Notes: generated by a model not told the origin, from the letters alone. A stretch of DNA of 64,000 nt from Candidatus Schekmanbacteria bacterium (GCA_016219965.1 JACRJM010000001.1:1-64000), one strand, 5' to 3'; shown: positions 44,373 through 53,073, counted from the first letter of the stretch. A program made the numbers and translations.

Positions 44373-44948
44373 ATGAAAGAAAGCACAAAATATATCCTTG
44401 GGGCAGTTGGAATAATTGTTGTACTTGTCTTGATCGGTGGCAGTTTTATTGTATCGGGAATCAATAAGGTTGTCGGATTCGATGAGAATGTAAAAAAAGA
44501 ATGGTCTCAGGTTGATAATCAGCTTCAGAGACGCTATGACCTGATCCCAAACCTTGTTGAAACAGTGAAAGGCTATGCTTCTCAGGAAAAGGAAGTATTT
44601 ATAAAGGTTACTGAAGCACGCTCAAGGGTGGGACAGGCAAAAAGTATTTCGGAAAAAATTGATGCAAACAATGAGTTGACCGGAGCGCTTAGCAGACTGC
44701 TCGTTGTCGTTGAACGCTATCCGGATCTAAAATCTAATCAGAATTTCATAAGGCTCCAGGATGAACTTGCCGGCACTGAAAACCGCATAGCTGTAGCAAG
44801 GATGAGATATAATGATTCTGTCAATGAGCTTAATGCTCATATAAGAAAAATCCCCGGAGTTGTTTTTGCAAGAATAGCAGGTGTTGAACAAGCGTCTTAT
44901 TTTAAAGCTGTGGAACCTGCTAAAGAGGTGCCTAAAGTGAATTTTTAG
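44373..44948 (+). CDS. lemA: LemA family membrane protein
   Basis: About 191 residues. A single N-terminal helix (YILGAVGIIVVLVLIGGSFIVSGIN) followed by a helical domain with the signature VDNQLQRRYDLIPNLVETVKGYA and the C-terminal NRIAVARMRYNDSVNELN. ATG 44373 follows AAGGAG. It is linked to the TPM gene. A strong terminator follows. Confidence 0.93.
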   Translation: MKESTKYILGAVGIIVVLVLIGGSFIVSGINKVVGFDENVKKEWSQVDNQLQRRYDLIPNLVETVKGYASQEKEVFIKVTEARSRVGQAKSISEKIDANNELTGALSRLLVVVERYPDLKSNQNFIRLQDELAGTENRIAVARMRYNDSVNELNAHIRKIPGVVFARIAGVEQASYFKAVEPAKEVPKVNF

Positions 44949-44976
44949 TCAAAAAAATAATATTGTTAAATGCAGT

Positions 44977-45017
44977 AAAAAAAAGAGGTAGTAAATAATA
45001 TTTTACTACCTCTTTTT
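44977..45017. terminator. Bidirectional rho-independent terminator
   Basis: AAAAAGAGGTAGTAAA and TTTACTACCTCTTTTT form a perfect 16-base stem with a short AT loop, with an A-run and a T-run at its ends. It separates lemA from the convergent HTH gene. Confidence 0.93.
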
Positions 45018-45038
45018 AATTTTTTAGATCAAACTTTT

Positions 45039-45233
45039 TTAAAACTCGTCTAAATTTCCTTCTCTTGTGGTCAGCCACTCATCAATAGAGGTCTGTCTGA
45101 AGCGCCAGCGGTTTCCTACACGGAATGCCGGTATCTTCCCGCTTCTTACAAGACGATAAATAGTCGCAGTGTTCACTCTCATATAGTCTGCTACTTCTTT
45201 TAATGTTAGGATATCTGATTTGCTCGATGCCAT
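45039..45233 (-). CDS. Excisionase-type (HTH_17) DNA-binding protein
   Basis: 64 residues. LTLKEVADYMRVNTATIYRLVRSGKIPAFRVGNRWRFRQTSIDEWL is the classic MerR/excisionase-like winged helix. Despite the name, chromosomal single-domain members usually act as small regulators; no integrase is near. AGGA precedes the ATG. It is a lone gene with a 478-base gap upstream, which might hold its targets. Confidence 0.9.
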   Translation of the reverse strand: MASSKSDILTLKEVADYMRVNTATIYRLVRSGKIPAFRVGNRWRFRQTSIDEWLTTREGNLDEF

Positions 45234-45711
45234 ACTCTTTCCTCTCTACAGTTATAGGTTTTGTTTTTATTGCCATTGCTTGATTCCCTTCTTCCTATTA
45301 AATCATATCATACTTAAAATACTTAACATTCCTATGCAAATATTATTAACCGGAGTATAATTTGTCAACTAATAAATTTCAATTGAATATCTTTTCGTAC
45401 CTTTAAATTGAATCTTAATATAACTTATACTCTGTAATTTTTAAAGTAACTTCTTGATTGTAAAAGGAATGTTGAGTGGTTTTAATCAATATTCTATGAA
45501 ATGTTATCTTATCTGGCATATTTCTTCTTTTTATCTGTATTTAAATCTCAGAGACATGAAACTTATCGTCTATGGAAAATGATTTTGGAAAGATGTTAAG
45601 CTAATTAAGCTCTTGCAATTGTATGTTTTTTTTTATATTAAAAAAAAGCTTTTACTGAGTGCGCTGTCGAAGTTCAAACAAGATAGATTAAACTATATTA
45701 GAGGAGATGTG
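45234..45711. other. Intergenic region between the HTH gene and the acyl-CoA synthetase (478 bp)
   Basis: Very AT-rich, divergent promoter region. I see no well-spaced promoter boxes or structured RNA that I would defend, and no convincing coding frame; an in-frame extension of the synthetase from 45613 lacks conserved content. GAGGAG at 45701 is the ribosome site of the synthetase. Confidence 0.5.
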
Positions 45712-47280
45712 ATGGTTGTAGGAGATATTTTAAGGAATAATGCAAGGAATTACCCAAACAAGACAAGTTTTATTTATGAGAATTTCAGATTTACGTGGTC
45801 GCAGACTGATGAAAGGGTCAACAGGCTTGCAAATGGTCTTCTGTCCATGGGCTTGAAAGTGCAGGAACCTGTTGGTTTACTTTCCAGAAATTGCCACCAA
45901 TGGTTTGAGGCAGCTTTTGCAGTAGCTAAAGCTGGACTTAAGCTTGTTCCTCTCAATATGGCATTTGTCGCAGGCGAAATAGAACAGATAGCCAATGACT
46001 GCGGAATGAAATTTATTATAGCAGAGGATACCAAGTTTGAACTTGTGGAAGCAGTAAGGGAAAAATGTCCTTCCCTTAAGGGTGTCATTGGACTTAGCCA
46101 TGACAAGAAACACAGTTTTGAATTTGATTTTGAAAAAATAATTGAATCCAACCGTTCAACCGACCCTGAGATCCCGGTTTCAAAGGATGACACTTTTCTT
46201 CATATTTACACCAGCGGCACAACCGGTGTTCCCAAAGGTGCATTGCTGACCCATCATAACAATGTAAACCAGGGTCTTTGCGCAGGTTATGAATTCAGGC
46301 TTCTGCCGGACTATGTTGCGATGACAACACTTCCGCTTTACTTTATAGGCGGATGGGGCGGTACGGCACTTCCTGCTCTTGTTAGGGGATGCAGCCATGT
46401 GATAATCAACTTTGACCCGGAGAAATTCCTTTCAACGGTACAGAAGGAAAAAGTTTCCTATACGATCCTTGTCCCCACGATAATCAATGTGCTTCTTAAT
46501 CATCCGACCGTTGAGAATTATGACCTGTCAAGTGTAAGAGTTATCCCGTTTGCGGGTTCACCTCTTCCGGTCCAGCTCTGGAAAAAAGCGATTGTGAAAT
46601 TCGGGGATGTTTTCCAGTCTATATATGGTTTGACTGAAGTTTGTGCCACAATAACTGTGCTTCATCGTGAAGATGTCGCTCTTGACGGTGACGAGAAAAA
46701 AACAGCTAGACTTGCATCAATCGGGAAAGCCATGGTCGGGTCAAGTGCAAGGGTTGTAAACCAGGACATGGATGATGTAAAGCCTGGAAGCGATGAAGTC
46801 GGCGAAGTAGTTCTAAGAGGAAACACGGTTATGAAAGGCTATTGGAATTCCCCTGAGGTAACTGCTGAGGCATTCAGGGGGGGATGGCTTCATACCGGAG
46901 ACCTTGCAAGGGTTGACGAAGAAGGATTTATATTTATAACTGACAGACAGAAGGACCTGATTATAAGCGGCGGAAAGAATATTTATCCCCGTGAAATAGA
47001 GGAAGTCCTATATCGCCACCCGGCAATAATGGATGTATGCGTTGTTGGAGTGCCTGATGAAAAATGGGGCGAGACAGTCAAGGCTGTGGTAGTTCTGAAA
47101 AACGGAATGAGCGCAACTGAAGAGCAGATTATAGATTTTTGCAAGCAGCATCTTGCATCTTACAAGAAGCCGACATCCGTTGACATAGTAAAAGAGCTTC
47201 CGCGTACTTCTTCGGGCAAGATACTTAAACGTAAAGTGCGTGAAAAATACTGGGAAGGAAGAGATTCTAAACTGATTTAA
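45712..47280 (+). CDS. Acyl-CoA synthetase (AMP-forming), long-/medium-chain fatty acid type
   Basis: About 522 residues. ANL superfamily: P-loop-like HIYTSGTTGVPKGALLTH (about 160-180), the IYGLTEVCA motif (about 305), the TGDLARVDEEGF adenylate motif (about 395), and the C-terminal catalytic Lys in PRTSSGKILKRKVREKYW. It activates a carboxylic acid to acyl-AMP and then acyl-CoA. ATG 45712 follows GAGGAG. The crotonase pseudogene elsewhere in the window suggests fatty acid or related acid metabolism, but there is no linkage. Substrate length cannot be read from sequence. Confidence 0.88.
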   Translation: MVVGDILRNNARNYPNKTSFIYENFRFTWSQTDERVNRLANGLLSMGLKVQEPVGLLSRNCHQWFEAAFAVAKAGLKLVPLNMAFVAGEIEQIANDCGMKFIIAEDTKFELVEAVREKCPSLKGVIGLSHDKKHSFEFDFEKIIESNRSTDPEIPVSKDDTFLHIYTSGTTGVPKGALLTHHNNVNQGLCAGYEFRLLPDYVAMTTLPLYFIGGWGGTALPALVRGCSHVIINFDPEKFLSTVQKEKVSYTILVPTIINVLLNHPTVENYDLSSVRVIPFAGSPLPVQLWKKAIVKFGDVFQSIYGLTEVCATITVLHREDVALDGDEKKTARLASIGKAMVGSSARVVNQDMDDVKPGSDEVGEVVLRGNTVMKGYWNSPEVTAEAFRGGWLHTGDLARVDEEGFIFITDRQKDLIISGGKNIYPREIEEVLYRHPAIMDVCVVGVPDEKWGETVKAVVVLKNGMSATEEQIIDFCKQHLASYKKPTSVDIVKELPRTSSGKILKRKVREKYWEGRDSKLI

Positions 47281-47348
47281 ATTTTGGCAATATTTGATTA
47301 TATCATTTATTGTTAATCTGGTTTTTATATTGAATTAAGAATAATTAA

Positions 47349-47945
47349 ATGGAAGACCAGAAAAAGTTACTAATAGTTGAAGACAGCCCATACCTCCTTA
47401 AACTCTATAGTGATGAGTTTGAGGAGGATGGGTATGTTGTGACCGGATGTTTAAGCGGCATTGAAGCCCTTGAGATTGTCGAAAAAGACTCTCAGTTTGA
47501 CGTGATAATCCTTGATGCAAGACTTCCGGTAATGGATGGAATAGATTTCTGCCGCGTTATAAAAAAATATCTTCCCGGTGTTCCTGTAATAGTCAATACA
47601 GCTTATGATCATCTTGAAAATGAATTCAAAGATGCCGGCGTTGATGAATATGTAGTTAAATCATCAGATCTCACTGTTCTGAAGAAACTTGTCAGAAAAT
47701 TTTCAAACCCTGATAAAATTGATCCTGAAGGCCAAGAAGCGATAGTAAGATGTTATGAATTTTTTAATTGCCCGGAGGATATAAAGGCAAAGTGTCCGGC
47801 CTCCAAAGAAGGGGAGTGGAGATGCTGGATGATTAATGGCAATTGCATGAAGCAGTACGAAATTGGGAACAAGGGCTTGCCGAAGGATATTATCTGCGCA
47901 AATTGCGATTACTTCCTCACTTACAAAAATCTGAATAAAAAATAG
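47349..47945 (+). CDS. Response regulator receiver with Cys-rich C-terminal domain
   Basis: 198 residues. CheY-like receiver (about 5-120): LLIVEDSPYL with acidic pocket, phospho-acceptor Asp in VIILDARLPVMDGI (about 57), and the conserved Lys in VVKSSDL. The C-terminal ~60 residues hold seven Cys: CYEFFNC, KC, RCW, NC, ICANC. This resembles the 'two-CW' cysteine domain common in deltaproteobacteria, possibly a metal or redox site. There is no DNA-binding output, so the output may be protein binding or redox sensing. A long stem-loop follows. Confidence 0.8.
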   Translation: MEDQKKLLIVEDSPYLLKLYSDEFEEDGYVVTGCLSGIEALEIVEKDSQFDVIILDARLPVMDGIDFCRVIKKYLPGVPVIVNTAYDHLENEFKDAGVDEYVVKSSDLTVLKKLVRKFSNPDKIDPEGQEAIVRCYEFFNCPEDIKAKCPASKEGEWRCWMINGNCMKQYEIGNKGLPKDIICANCDYFLTYKNLNKK

Positions 47946-47978
47946 TCCGGGGATCCTCTGAATACAGGGATCCCCGGA
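47946..47978. terminator. Strong stem-loop between convergent genes
   Basis: TCCGGGGATCC (47946-47956) and GGATCCCCGGA (47968-47978) pair perfectly over 11 bases with a 11-base loop. There is no T-run after it, so it may act as a transcript 3' end or rho-dependent stop rather than an intrinsic terminator. Confidence 0.6.
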
Positions 47979-47987
47979 TTACAAATC

Positions 47988-48707
47988 CTATTTAAAATCC
48001 TTATTTTCCCATATCTGGTAAGGTGAGTATCCGTTTTTCATGTTTTCGGAGTTAAAGACAATGATTTTCTTGATACTTATCTTCAGCATATCGAAACGTT
48101 TCCTCGACTGATCCATGCTTGTCCTGGCAGGTTTATATTTTATCAATGATTCTTCGAATTCAGCTGTTCCCGGTTCAAGCACTGTTGCCTTTCCAAGAAC
48201 CTGAACGCTTTGCCAGTACCTTTTCTCCGGGGCTTTTGGCCCTTCAATGGAACCTACATAATGGACCATACTGACCCAGGGGTTTTTCATCAGCTGAATG
48301 ACTTTTTCAGTCCCTTTTTCATTTACGCAGAGTAAAACTTTTTCTTCAGGTACGAGGACAAAATCAATAGTTGATGCAGTCGGGATTGAGTCTTCCCCAA
48401 CGGTTGATACTACAAAGCGCTCTCTGTCAGGAAGGAAATCCACTATCCACCGCCAGACTTCTTCTTTTGAGAAGAGTTTATAGTTGTTTATCCACATCTT
48501 CGTGGCATTTGATTCTGCATCATAGCTTACATCATGGCATTCTGCGCATGTGACCTCTGGCGGGACAGGCTTGTGGTCTTTGTTAAGTACTGCGTTTCCG
48601 CTTATCGGGAGGGTAAGTTTTGCTTGTTTTCCTGAACGAGTAGTGCATGAAAATATTATTACGATACACATGAGCAACGGGAACGGGAGCAGGAACTTTC
48701 TCATCAT
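47988..48707 (-). CDS. Lipoprotein fusing a haem c motif to a PNPOx-like flavin split barrel
   Basis: 239 residues. Lipoprotein signal with lipobox VIIFSC (Cys21), then a haem-binding CAECH at 54-58. Residues ~80-235 form a pyridoxamine 5'-phosphate oxidase-like split barrel (ERFVVSTVGEDSIPTASTIDFVLVPEEKVLLCVN ... WVSMVHYVGS ... RYWQSVQVLGKATVLEPG). Such barrels bind FMN, F420 or haem. The combination of an anchored periplasmic haem c and a flavin barrel suggests an electron-transfer reductase outside the cytoplasm. Only one haem motif is present. It lies 85 bases after metF on the same strand but probably in its own unit. Confidence 0.78.
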   Translation of the reverse strand: MMRKFLLPFPLLMCIVIIFSCTTRSGKQAKLTLPISGNAVLNKDHKPVPPEVTCAECHDVSYDAESNATKMWINNYKLFSKEEVWRWIVDFLPDRERFVVSTVGEDSIPTASTIDFVLVPEEKVLLCVNEKGTEKVIQLMKNPWVSMVHYVGSIEGPKAPEKRYWQSVQVLGKATVLEPGTAEFEESLIKYKPARTSMDQSRKRFDMLKISIKKIIVFNSENMKNGYSPYQIWENKDFK

Positions 48708-48792
48708 AGATCCTCCATTTTGGAATTAATGCATCAGGGTCTTTCCCATCTCAACATCAATTTTTTTATATTAATCCTATAGGCATTTCATG

Positions 48793-49665
48793 TCAAATTG
48801 TTAACCCTGCTTTTTCTAATATGTGGGGGACGAGATTATCCCATCCAAGAGGCATGAAATGTATGCCCTGGCACCTGGAGCGTATATTCCTTATGATGGA
48901 GGCGGCTATTTCAACTGACTCATTTTTTTTGTCTTCAGTTTTTTCCATTCTTTTTATGATCTCTTCAGGAACGTTAATACCTGCAATTTTCTCGTTCATG
49001 AAACGTGCCATTTTTGATGATTTAAGAATCACGATTCCAGCCATGACAGGCGTGTTGAATTCTTTCATCCTGTCCATGAAGTCGTTAAATCTTTCCGGAT
49101 CAAAAACAGCCTGGGTCTGAAAAAATTTCGCCCCTGCCCGTACTTTCTTTTCAACTTTTATAAGTTCAAGATCCAGGTTATCTGCGCCGGGATTCACAGC
49201 TGCTCCGAGACAGAATGAGGGGGCTTTGTTGAGATTGTTTCCCGCCATGTCAGTGCCTTCCATCAGCTTTGAAGCAGCCTGAAGGAGCTGAACTGAATCA
49301 AGGTCGAATACAGCCCTCGCATCAGGATGGTCTCCGAGATGAGGATGGTCTCCTGTAATTATAAGGACATTTTCTAGCCCTGATATTGCCGCGCTTAAAA
49401 GATCTGACTGAAGTGCGATACGGTTTCTGTCCCTGCATGCAAGCTGAAATATAGGTTCCATGTTTTTATTTTTCAAAATCGTGCAGCCTGTGAGAGAACC
49501 TGCGTGCATTACTGCGCCCTGCTGGTCTGTTACATTGAAAAAATGAACTTTATTTTTTAATGATTCAGCAGTGTTTATAAATTTTTCTATATCTGTACCT
49601 TTTGGGGGCTCAATCTCGGAACTTAAAACAAAAGTATTCTTGTCAAAAAAATCAGTTATCTTCAT
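48793..49665 (-). CDS. metF: Methylenetetrahydrofolate reductase
   Basis: 290 residues, a TIM-barrel protein. Landmarks: VLSSEIEPPKGTD at the start (catalytic Glu), ITGDHPHLGDHPDARAVFDLDSVQLLQAA (FAD region), and FFQTQAVFDPERF. It reduces 5,10-methylene-THF to 5-methyl-THF. It follows metV by 24 bases, the arrangement of the MetF-MetV form in acetogens and anaerobes, where MetV anchors a partner instead of NADH. Confidence 0.92.
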   Translation of the reverse strand: MKITDFFDKNTFVLSSEIEPPKGTDIEKFINTAESLKNKVHFFNVTDQQGAVMHAGSLTGCTILKNKNMEPIFQLACRDRNRIALQSDLLSAAISGLENVLIITGDHPHLGDHPDARAVFDLDSVQLLQAASKLMEGTDMAGNNLNKAPSFCLGAAVNPGADNLDLELIKVEKKVRAGAKFFQTQAVFDPERFNDFMDRMKEFNTPVMAGIVILKSSKMARFMNEKIAGINVPEEIIKRMEKTEDKKNESVEIAASIIRNIRSRCQGIHFMPLGWDNLVPHILEKAGLTI

Positions 49666-49689
49666 AGGATTTATTATATGGAAGGCCCT

Positions 49690-50358
49690 TTATAACATTG
49701 CATCTTCACGGATTATCTTTCGCGGAAAACCGTTATCCTTTTCTCCTCTTGCTCTTGCAGGCATTATTTCTCTCATAAGGTGAAGCTTGTTCAACTGTTT
49801 CAGCCTCTTGTATATTAGCTGCCACACACAGTCAATATCCTGATTAACTTCACACTTCTCATTTTTACTCCCTCCGCAGGGACCGTTCAAAAGACTTTTT
49901 GAACATCTTGCTATAGGGCATAACCCCCCTGTAAGATCAAGAATACAATCACCGCAGGAACGGCAAGTTTCCATCCAAACGCCATGCTGTGCAGGTGCTC
50001 CCATAAATGTAGTATTTAAGCCGGGATAGGTTATGGTGTGCGGATAATGCTGAGTAAGAGTCTGAACTCCGATGCCGCAGGCAAGAGAGATGATTGCATC
50101 GTGGTTTGGAATAAGAGTCTTTATTTCCTCAATAAACTCTTTTTCACACTGCCTTTCCACTGTTATCTCTGTTACTTTAATTGGCTTTCCACGTAATTTT
50201 CTTGCCAGCCGTAAAGCGCTCGCTATTACGCGAACCTGTTTTTCTCCGCCTGCAAGGCATACTGCTACGCATGTACCGCATCCTGCAACAATCACATTGT
50301 CGCATTCAGCAACCATTTCCATGATTTCTTTTAATGGTTTTCTTTCACCTATTATCAT
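49690..50358 (-). CDS. metV: Methylenetetrahydrofolate reductase-associated zinc protein MetV
   Basis: 222 residues. Similar to the C-terminal MetV-type domain: GCGTCVAVCLAGGEKQVRVIASALRL near the start, ACGIGVQTL, and the Cys-rich ETCRSCGDCILDLTGGLCPIARCSKSLLNGPCGG (about 143-177), which binds iron-sulfur or zinc. It forms a complex with MetF in Wood-Ljungdahl-type metabolism and supports a route linked to ferredoxin or another reductase. It is the first gene of this two-gene unit. Confidence 0.88.
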   Translation of the reverse strand: MIIGERKPLKEIMEMVAECDNVIVAGCGTCVAVCLAGGEKQVRVIASALRLARKLRGKPIKVTEITVERQCEKEFIEEIKTLIPNHDAIISLACGIGVQTLTQHYPHTITYPGLNTTFMGAPAQHGVWMETCRSCGDCILDLTGGLCPIARCSKSLLNGPCGGSKNEKCEVNQDIDCVWQLIYKRLKQLNKLHLMREIMPARARGEKDNGFPRKIIREDAML

Positions 50359-50598
50359 TTGTTTAACCTGTTTTCCTGTTTGCCGGCTTTACTATAGTTG
50401 ATAGATAAAATATTGCTTAAAATCCAGAAGATTTTAAGGTTTGGCGTTTCTAAAACAAGAGGGAAAGTTTGTCAACGGTATTTAAGACGCAGTGTTAATG
50501 ATTAGCGATCACAACCTCAATAGTCCTCAAGAATACCGAGCTTATACCCTTTTGAAACAAATCTGACCCTTGTCTATAACGACAATGAGTTTAAAAAG

Positions 50599-50615
50599 TG
50601 TCTATTTTTAAGACA
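50599..50615 (+). promoter_or_regulatory. Distal TGTC-N9-GACA activator site
   Basis: TGTCTATTTTTAAGACA, a perfect TGTCT/AGACA inverted repeat with an AT-rich centre. It lies 64 bases (centre to centre) upstream of the proximal site. Confidence 0.7.
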
Positions 50616-50662
50616 TATTGAAGCTAAATAAATCAATATGTTAGAGAAAAATGTTATAAAAG

Positions 50663-50679
50663 TGTCGTTTTTTTAGACA
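50663..50679 (+). promoter_or_regulatory. Proximal TGTC-N9-GACA activator site
   Basis: TGTCGTTTTTTTAGACA. Its centre lies about 142 bases upstream of the predicted sigma-54 start, matching the distance at the other PEP-CTERM gene almost exactly. Confidence 0.7.
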
Positions 50680-50787
50680 ATAATGAAGTATCGCTTTAAA
50701 AGTACAGTTATCTTTACTGTTAATTTTATTTTTAAAATACTTAATAAAACAAATGGTTATGCTTTGTTTGTTAAATCTGCTATAAAA

Positions 50788-50803
50788 TGGCATGAAATTT
50801 GCT
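50788..50803 (+). promoter_or_regulatory. Sigma-54 (-24/-12) promoter of the 50863 PEP-CTERM gene
   Basis: TGGCATGAAATTTGCT: one change from the TGGCACG-N4-TTGC consensus, with correct 10-base spacing of GG and GC. It would start transcription near 50813, 50 bases before the gene. Confidence 0.85.
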
Positions 50804-50862
50804 AATTATTTATAACAAGAGTAAACTACAATAACAATTAACTGGTTGGGGTAAATAATTTC

Positions 50863-51717
50863 ATGAGAACTAAATTAAAGGTTTTATTTATAGTTTTAAC
50901 AGTTTCTTTAATCTGCTTTTCGTACGGCAGTTCGGAAGCTACTATACTGGATACACATTTTGGTATTAACCTCAGTGTAAGCGGTACAGAATTCAATAAT
51001 TCCTGGGTACCTGACCCGTTTACAGCTCCGGGAGCAGACTATGTAGTTGCTAACTATAATACAGGTGGCATAAACCCGTCTCCCATGGGTGCAGCTGGAG
51101 AGGCTTTTGATGTCGAAGCCATTTATCTTGATGATGATGGTTTAAATATCTATTTTGCAATTGTAACTTCAATGCCCCAGTCAGGGTATGCCGGTTCTAT
51201 GTTCGGATGGAGCGGATATCATTTTGATCCGGCTGATATCAGAATTGGATTGGGAAGCGGCAGTATATACGAATATGGAATTGAAACAGGTGCATCGACA
51301 AATATAGGGAATCAGGGGATGATAAGGAAGAATGCCTCATGGTCATATACTAAGGGATCAGCCGGTTATATCAACGGCTATCCGAATTCAGGCGGCCCCA
51401 TGTATAATACTATGAACGATAGCTCTGGAACATTACAGGGATATGCAAGCTCATTTTCATATTACGATGCGTCAGTACCGGACAGAGGTTATGCCACTTA
51501 TGTAATCGAGGGAATAGTTGATAAGAACATGCTTGGTAATCCGGCTGCCGGGACAACGATTACGATGTTGTTTTCCCCTGATTGCAACAATGACTGGCTT
51601 CAGCTTAGTGGAGATATAGAACCATATAGCCCGCCTGTTCCTGAGCCTTCGACTCTTCTTCTGCTTGGTCTTGGATTAACAGGCGCAGGTCTGTTACGTT
51701 TCAGGAAAAAAATATAG
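50863..51717 (+). CDS. PEP-CTERM sorting-signal protein
   Basis: 284 residues. Signal peptide (VLFIVLTVSLICFSYGSSEA), a Gly/Asn/Ser-rich beta domain (about 25-255) with 'DTHFGINLSVSG', 'DVEAIYLDDDGLNIYFAIVTSMPQSG' and 'PADIRIGLGSG', and the C-terminal VPEPSTLLLLGLGLTGAGLLRFRKK tag. Exosortase would process it for surface or matrix display. The mature domain resembles calcium-dependent or carbohydrate-binding secreted domains, but no function is recognised. It ends at a strong terminator and is monocistronic. Confidence 0.93.
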   Translation: MRTKLKVLFIVLTVSLICFSYGSSEATILDTHFGINLSVSGTEFNNSWVPDPFTAPGADYVVANYNTGGINPSPMGAAGEAFDVEAIYLDDDGLNIYFAIVTSMPQSGYAGSMFGWSGYHFDPADIRIGLGSGSIYEYGIETGASTNIGNQGMIRKNASWSYTKGSAGYINGYPNSGGPMYNTMNDSSGTLQGYASSFSYYDASVPDRGYATYVIEGIVDKNMLGNPAAGTTITMLFSPDCNNDWLQLSGDIEPYSPPVPEPSTLLLLGLGLTGAGLLRFRKKI

Positions 51718-51747
51718 TAACGATTAAATAAGGAAAATTATTGCTGC

Positions 51748-51784
51748 GGGGCTTTGGAGAAAGTTATCCAAAGCCCCATTTTTA
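51748..51784 (+). terminator. Rho-independent terminator
   Basis: GGGGCTTTGGA (51748-51758) pairs with TCCAAAGCCCC (51767-51777), followed by ATTTTTATTT. It ends the PEP-CTERM transcript. Confidence 0.9.
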
Positions 51785-51941
51785 TTTGTAAGGAACTTTC
51801 CCTTGACTTGGCATTTCTTTTTTGGAAAACTTCAAACCGGTTTAACATTTCTGTTTACAGTTGAACTGTATGTATATCTTCCTGAATAAATAAATATTTT
51901 TTATGGAAACATGGCGCTGAACCCTGAGAGGAATATTCATA

Positions 51942-53042
51942 ATGGCAAAGAATGAGTTTTTAAAAGGAAAAGTAATCAATCCGGATCCTATAACAACTGA
52001 TCTCTCTGTTACAAAGCTGATAGAAGATCATTTCAACGCATATAATGGTGCAAGACTGCAGGAAGCCTGTCTTTTGCTTACTTCTAAAGTGCTTAATGAA
52101 AATGTTACTCTCGGTATGAGTCTGACAGGTGCGCTTACACCCGCCGGACTCGGCAGATCCTGCATAGTTCCTCTCATAGCTAATGGTTTTGTTGACTGGA
52201 TTACATCTACCGGAGCGAATCTCTATCATGATGCACATTTCGGTCTTGGCCTTACCCTGCACAAGGGAAGTCCTTTTACTGATGACGTGGAGCTTAAAAA
52301 GAATAATGTAGTAAGGATATACGATATCCTGATGAGTTTTGAAGTCCTCCTCTCGACAGACAGTTTTTTCAGGGAGATTATCAAGGCACCTGAATTTCAA
52401 AGAAGTATGGGAACTGCAGAATTTCACCACCATGTGGGGAAATATTTAAGAGCAAGGGAGAAACTGGCAGGCTTGCCTCCTTCTACGGTTCTCTCTGCGG
52501 CATATGAATATGGAGTTCCTGTTTATGCGCCGTCACCGGGAGACAGCTCGATAGGCATGAACATTGCAGCATCGTCTTTGACCGGTAATGCGCTAAGAAT
52601 AGACCCGATAGTTGATGTTAATGAAACAGCGGCAATAGTCCTGGATGCTAAAAGAAATAATAGCAAAAGTGCAGTTCTAATTATCGGCGGCGGGGCACCT
52701 AAAAATTTTATGCTTCAGACAGAGCCGCAGATTCAGGAAGTGCTGGGTCTTGAAGAAGAAGGACATGATTATTTCATACAGATTACTGATGCCAGACCTG
52801 ATACCGGCGGGCTTTCAGGGGCTACTCCTTCAGAAGCCGTGTCATGGGGTAAGGTTGCTCCGGAGATGCTTCCAAACGCAATAGTATCTTATATTGATTT
52901 CACTGTTGCTCTTCCTTTAATTACAGCTTATGTTATGGGTAAATGCCGTCCAAGAAATCTTAAACGGATTTATGATCGAAGAGATAAAATAATGGGAAAC
53001 CTGAGAGATGAGTACCTGACGAAAAATGCGAAGAATAGTTAA
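51942..53042 (+). CDS. Deoxyhypusine synthase-like protein
   Basis: 366 residues. NAD-dependent aminobutyl-transferase fold: [72 protein letters not shown], and the active-site region [18 protein letters not shown] with the essential Lys. In eukaryotes and archaea the family modifies eIF5A with spermidine. Bacteria lack eIF5A, and bacterial members are thought to use other acceptors, such as putrescine to make homospermidine. The substrate is therefore open. It overlaps the leader of thrC by a few bases. Confidence 0.88.
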   Translation: MAKNEFLKGKVINPDPITTDLSVTKLIEDHFNAYNGARLQEACLLLTSKVLNENVTLGMSLTGALTPAGLGRSCIVPLIANGFVDWITSTGANLYHDAHFGLGLTLHKGSPFTDDVELKKNNVVRIYDILMSFEVLLSTDSFFREIIKAPEFQRSMGTAEFHHHVGKYLRAREKLAGLPPSTVLSAAYEYGVPVYAPSPGDSSIGMNIAASSLTGNALRIDPIVDVNETAAIVLDAKRNNSKSAVLIIGGGAPKNFMLQTEPQIQEVLGLEEEGHDYFIQITDARPDTGGLSGATPSEAVSWGKVAPEMLPNAIVSYIDFTVALPLITAYVMGKCRPRNLKRIYDRRDKIMGNLRDEYLTKNAKNS

Positions 53043-53073
53043 CGAACAGCTAACAGCTAAAAGGGATACTACT

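Larger units (their letters stand above)
50359..50862 (+). other. Divergent intergenic region before the second PEP-CTERM gene (504 bp)
   Basis: AT-rich. Besides the two palindromes and sigma-54 promoter listed separately, a closely related TGTC-N6-GACA pattern occurs at about 50571-50584 with a shorter spacer. No coding potential was seen. Confidence 0.7.

Noticed and set aside
45039-45233. Excisionase-type gene as sign of an integrated element
   Set aside because: No integrase, attachment-site repeat or other mobile gene lies nearby; single HTH_17 proteins are often ordinary regulators.
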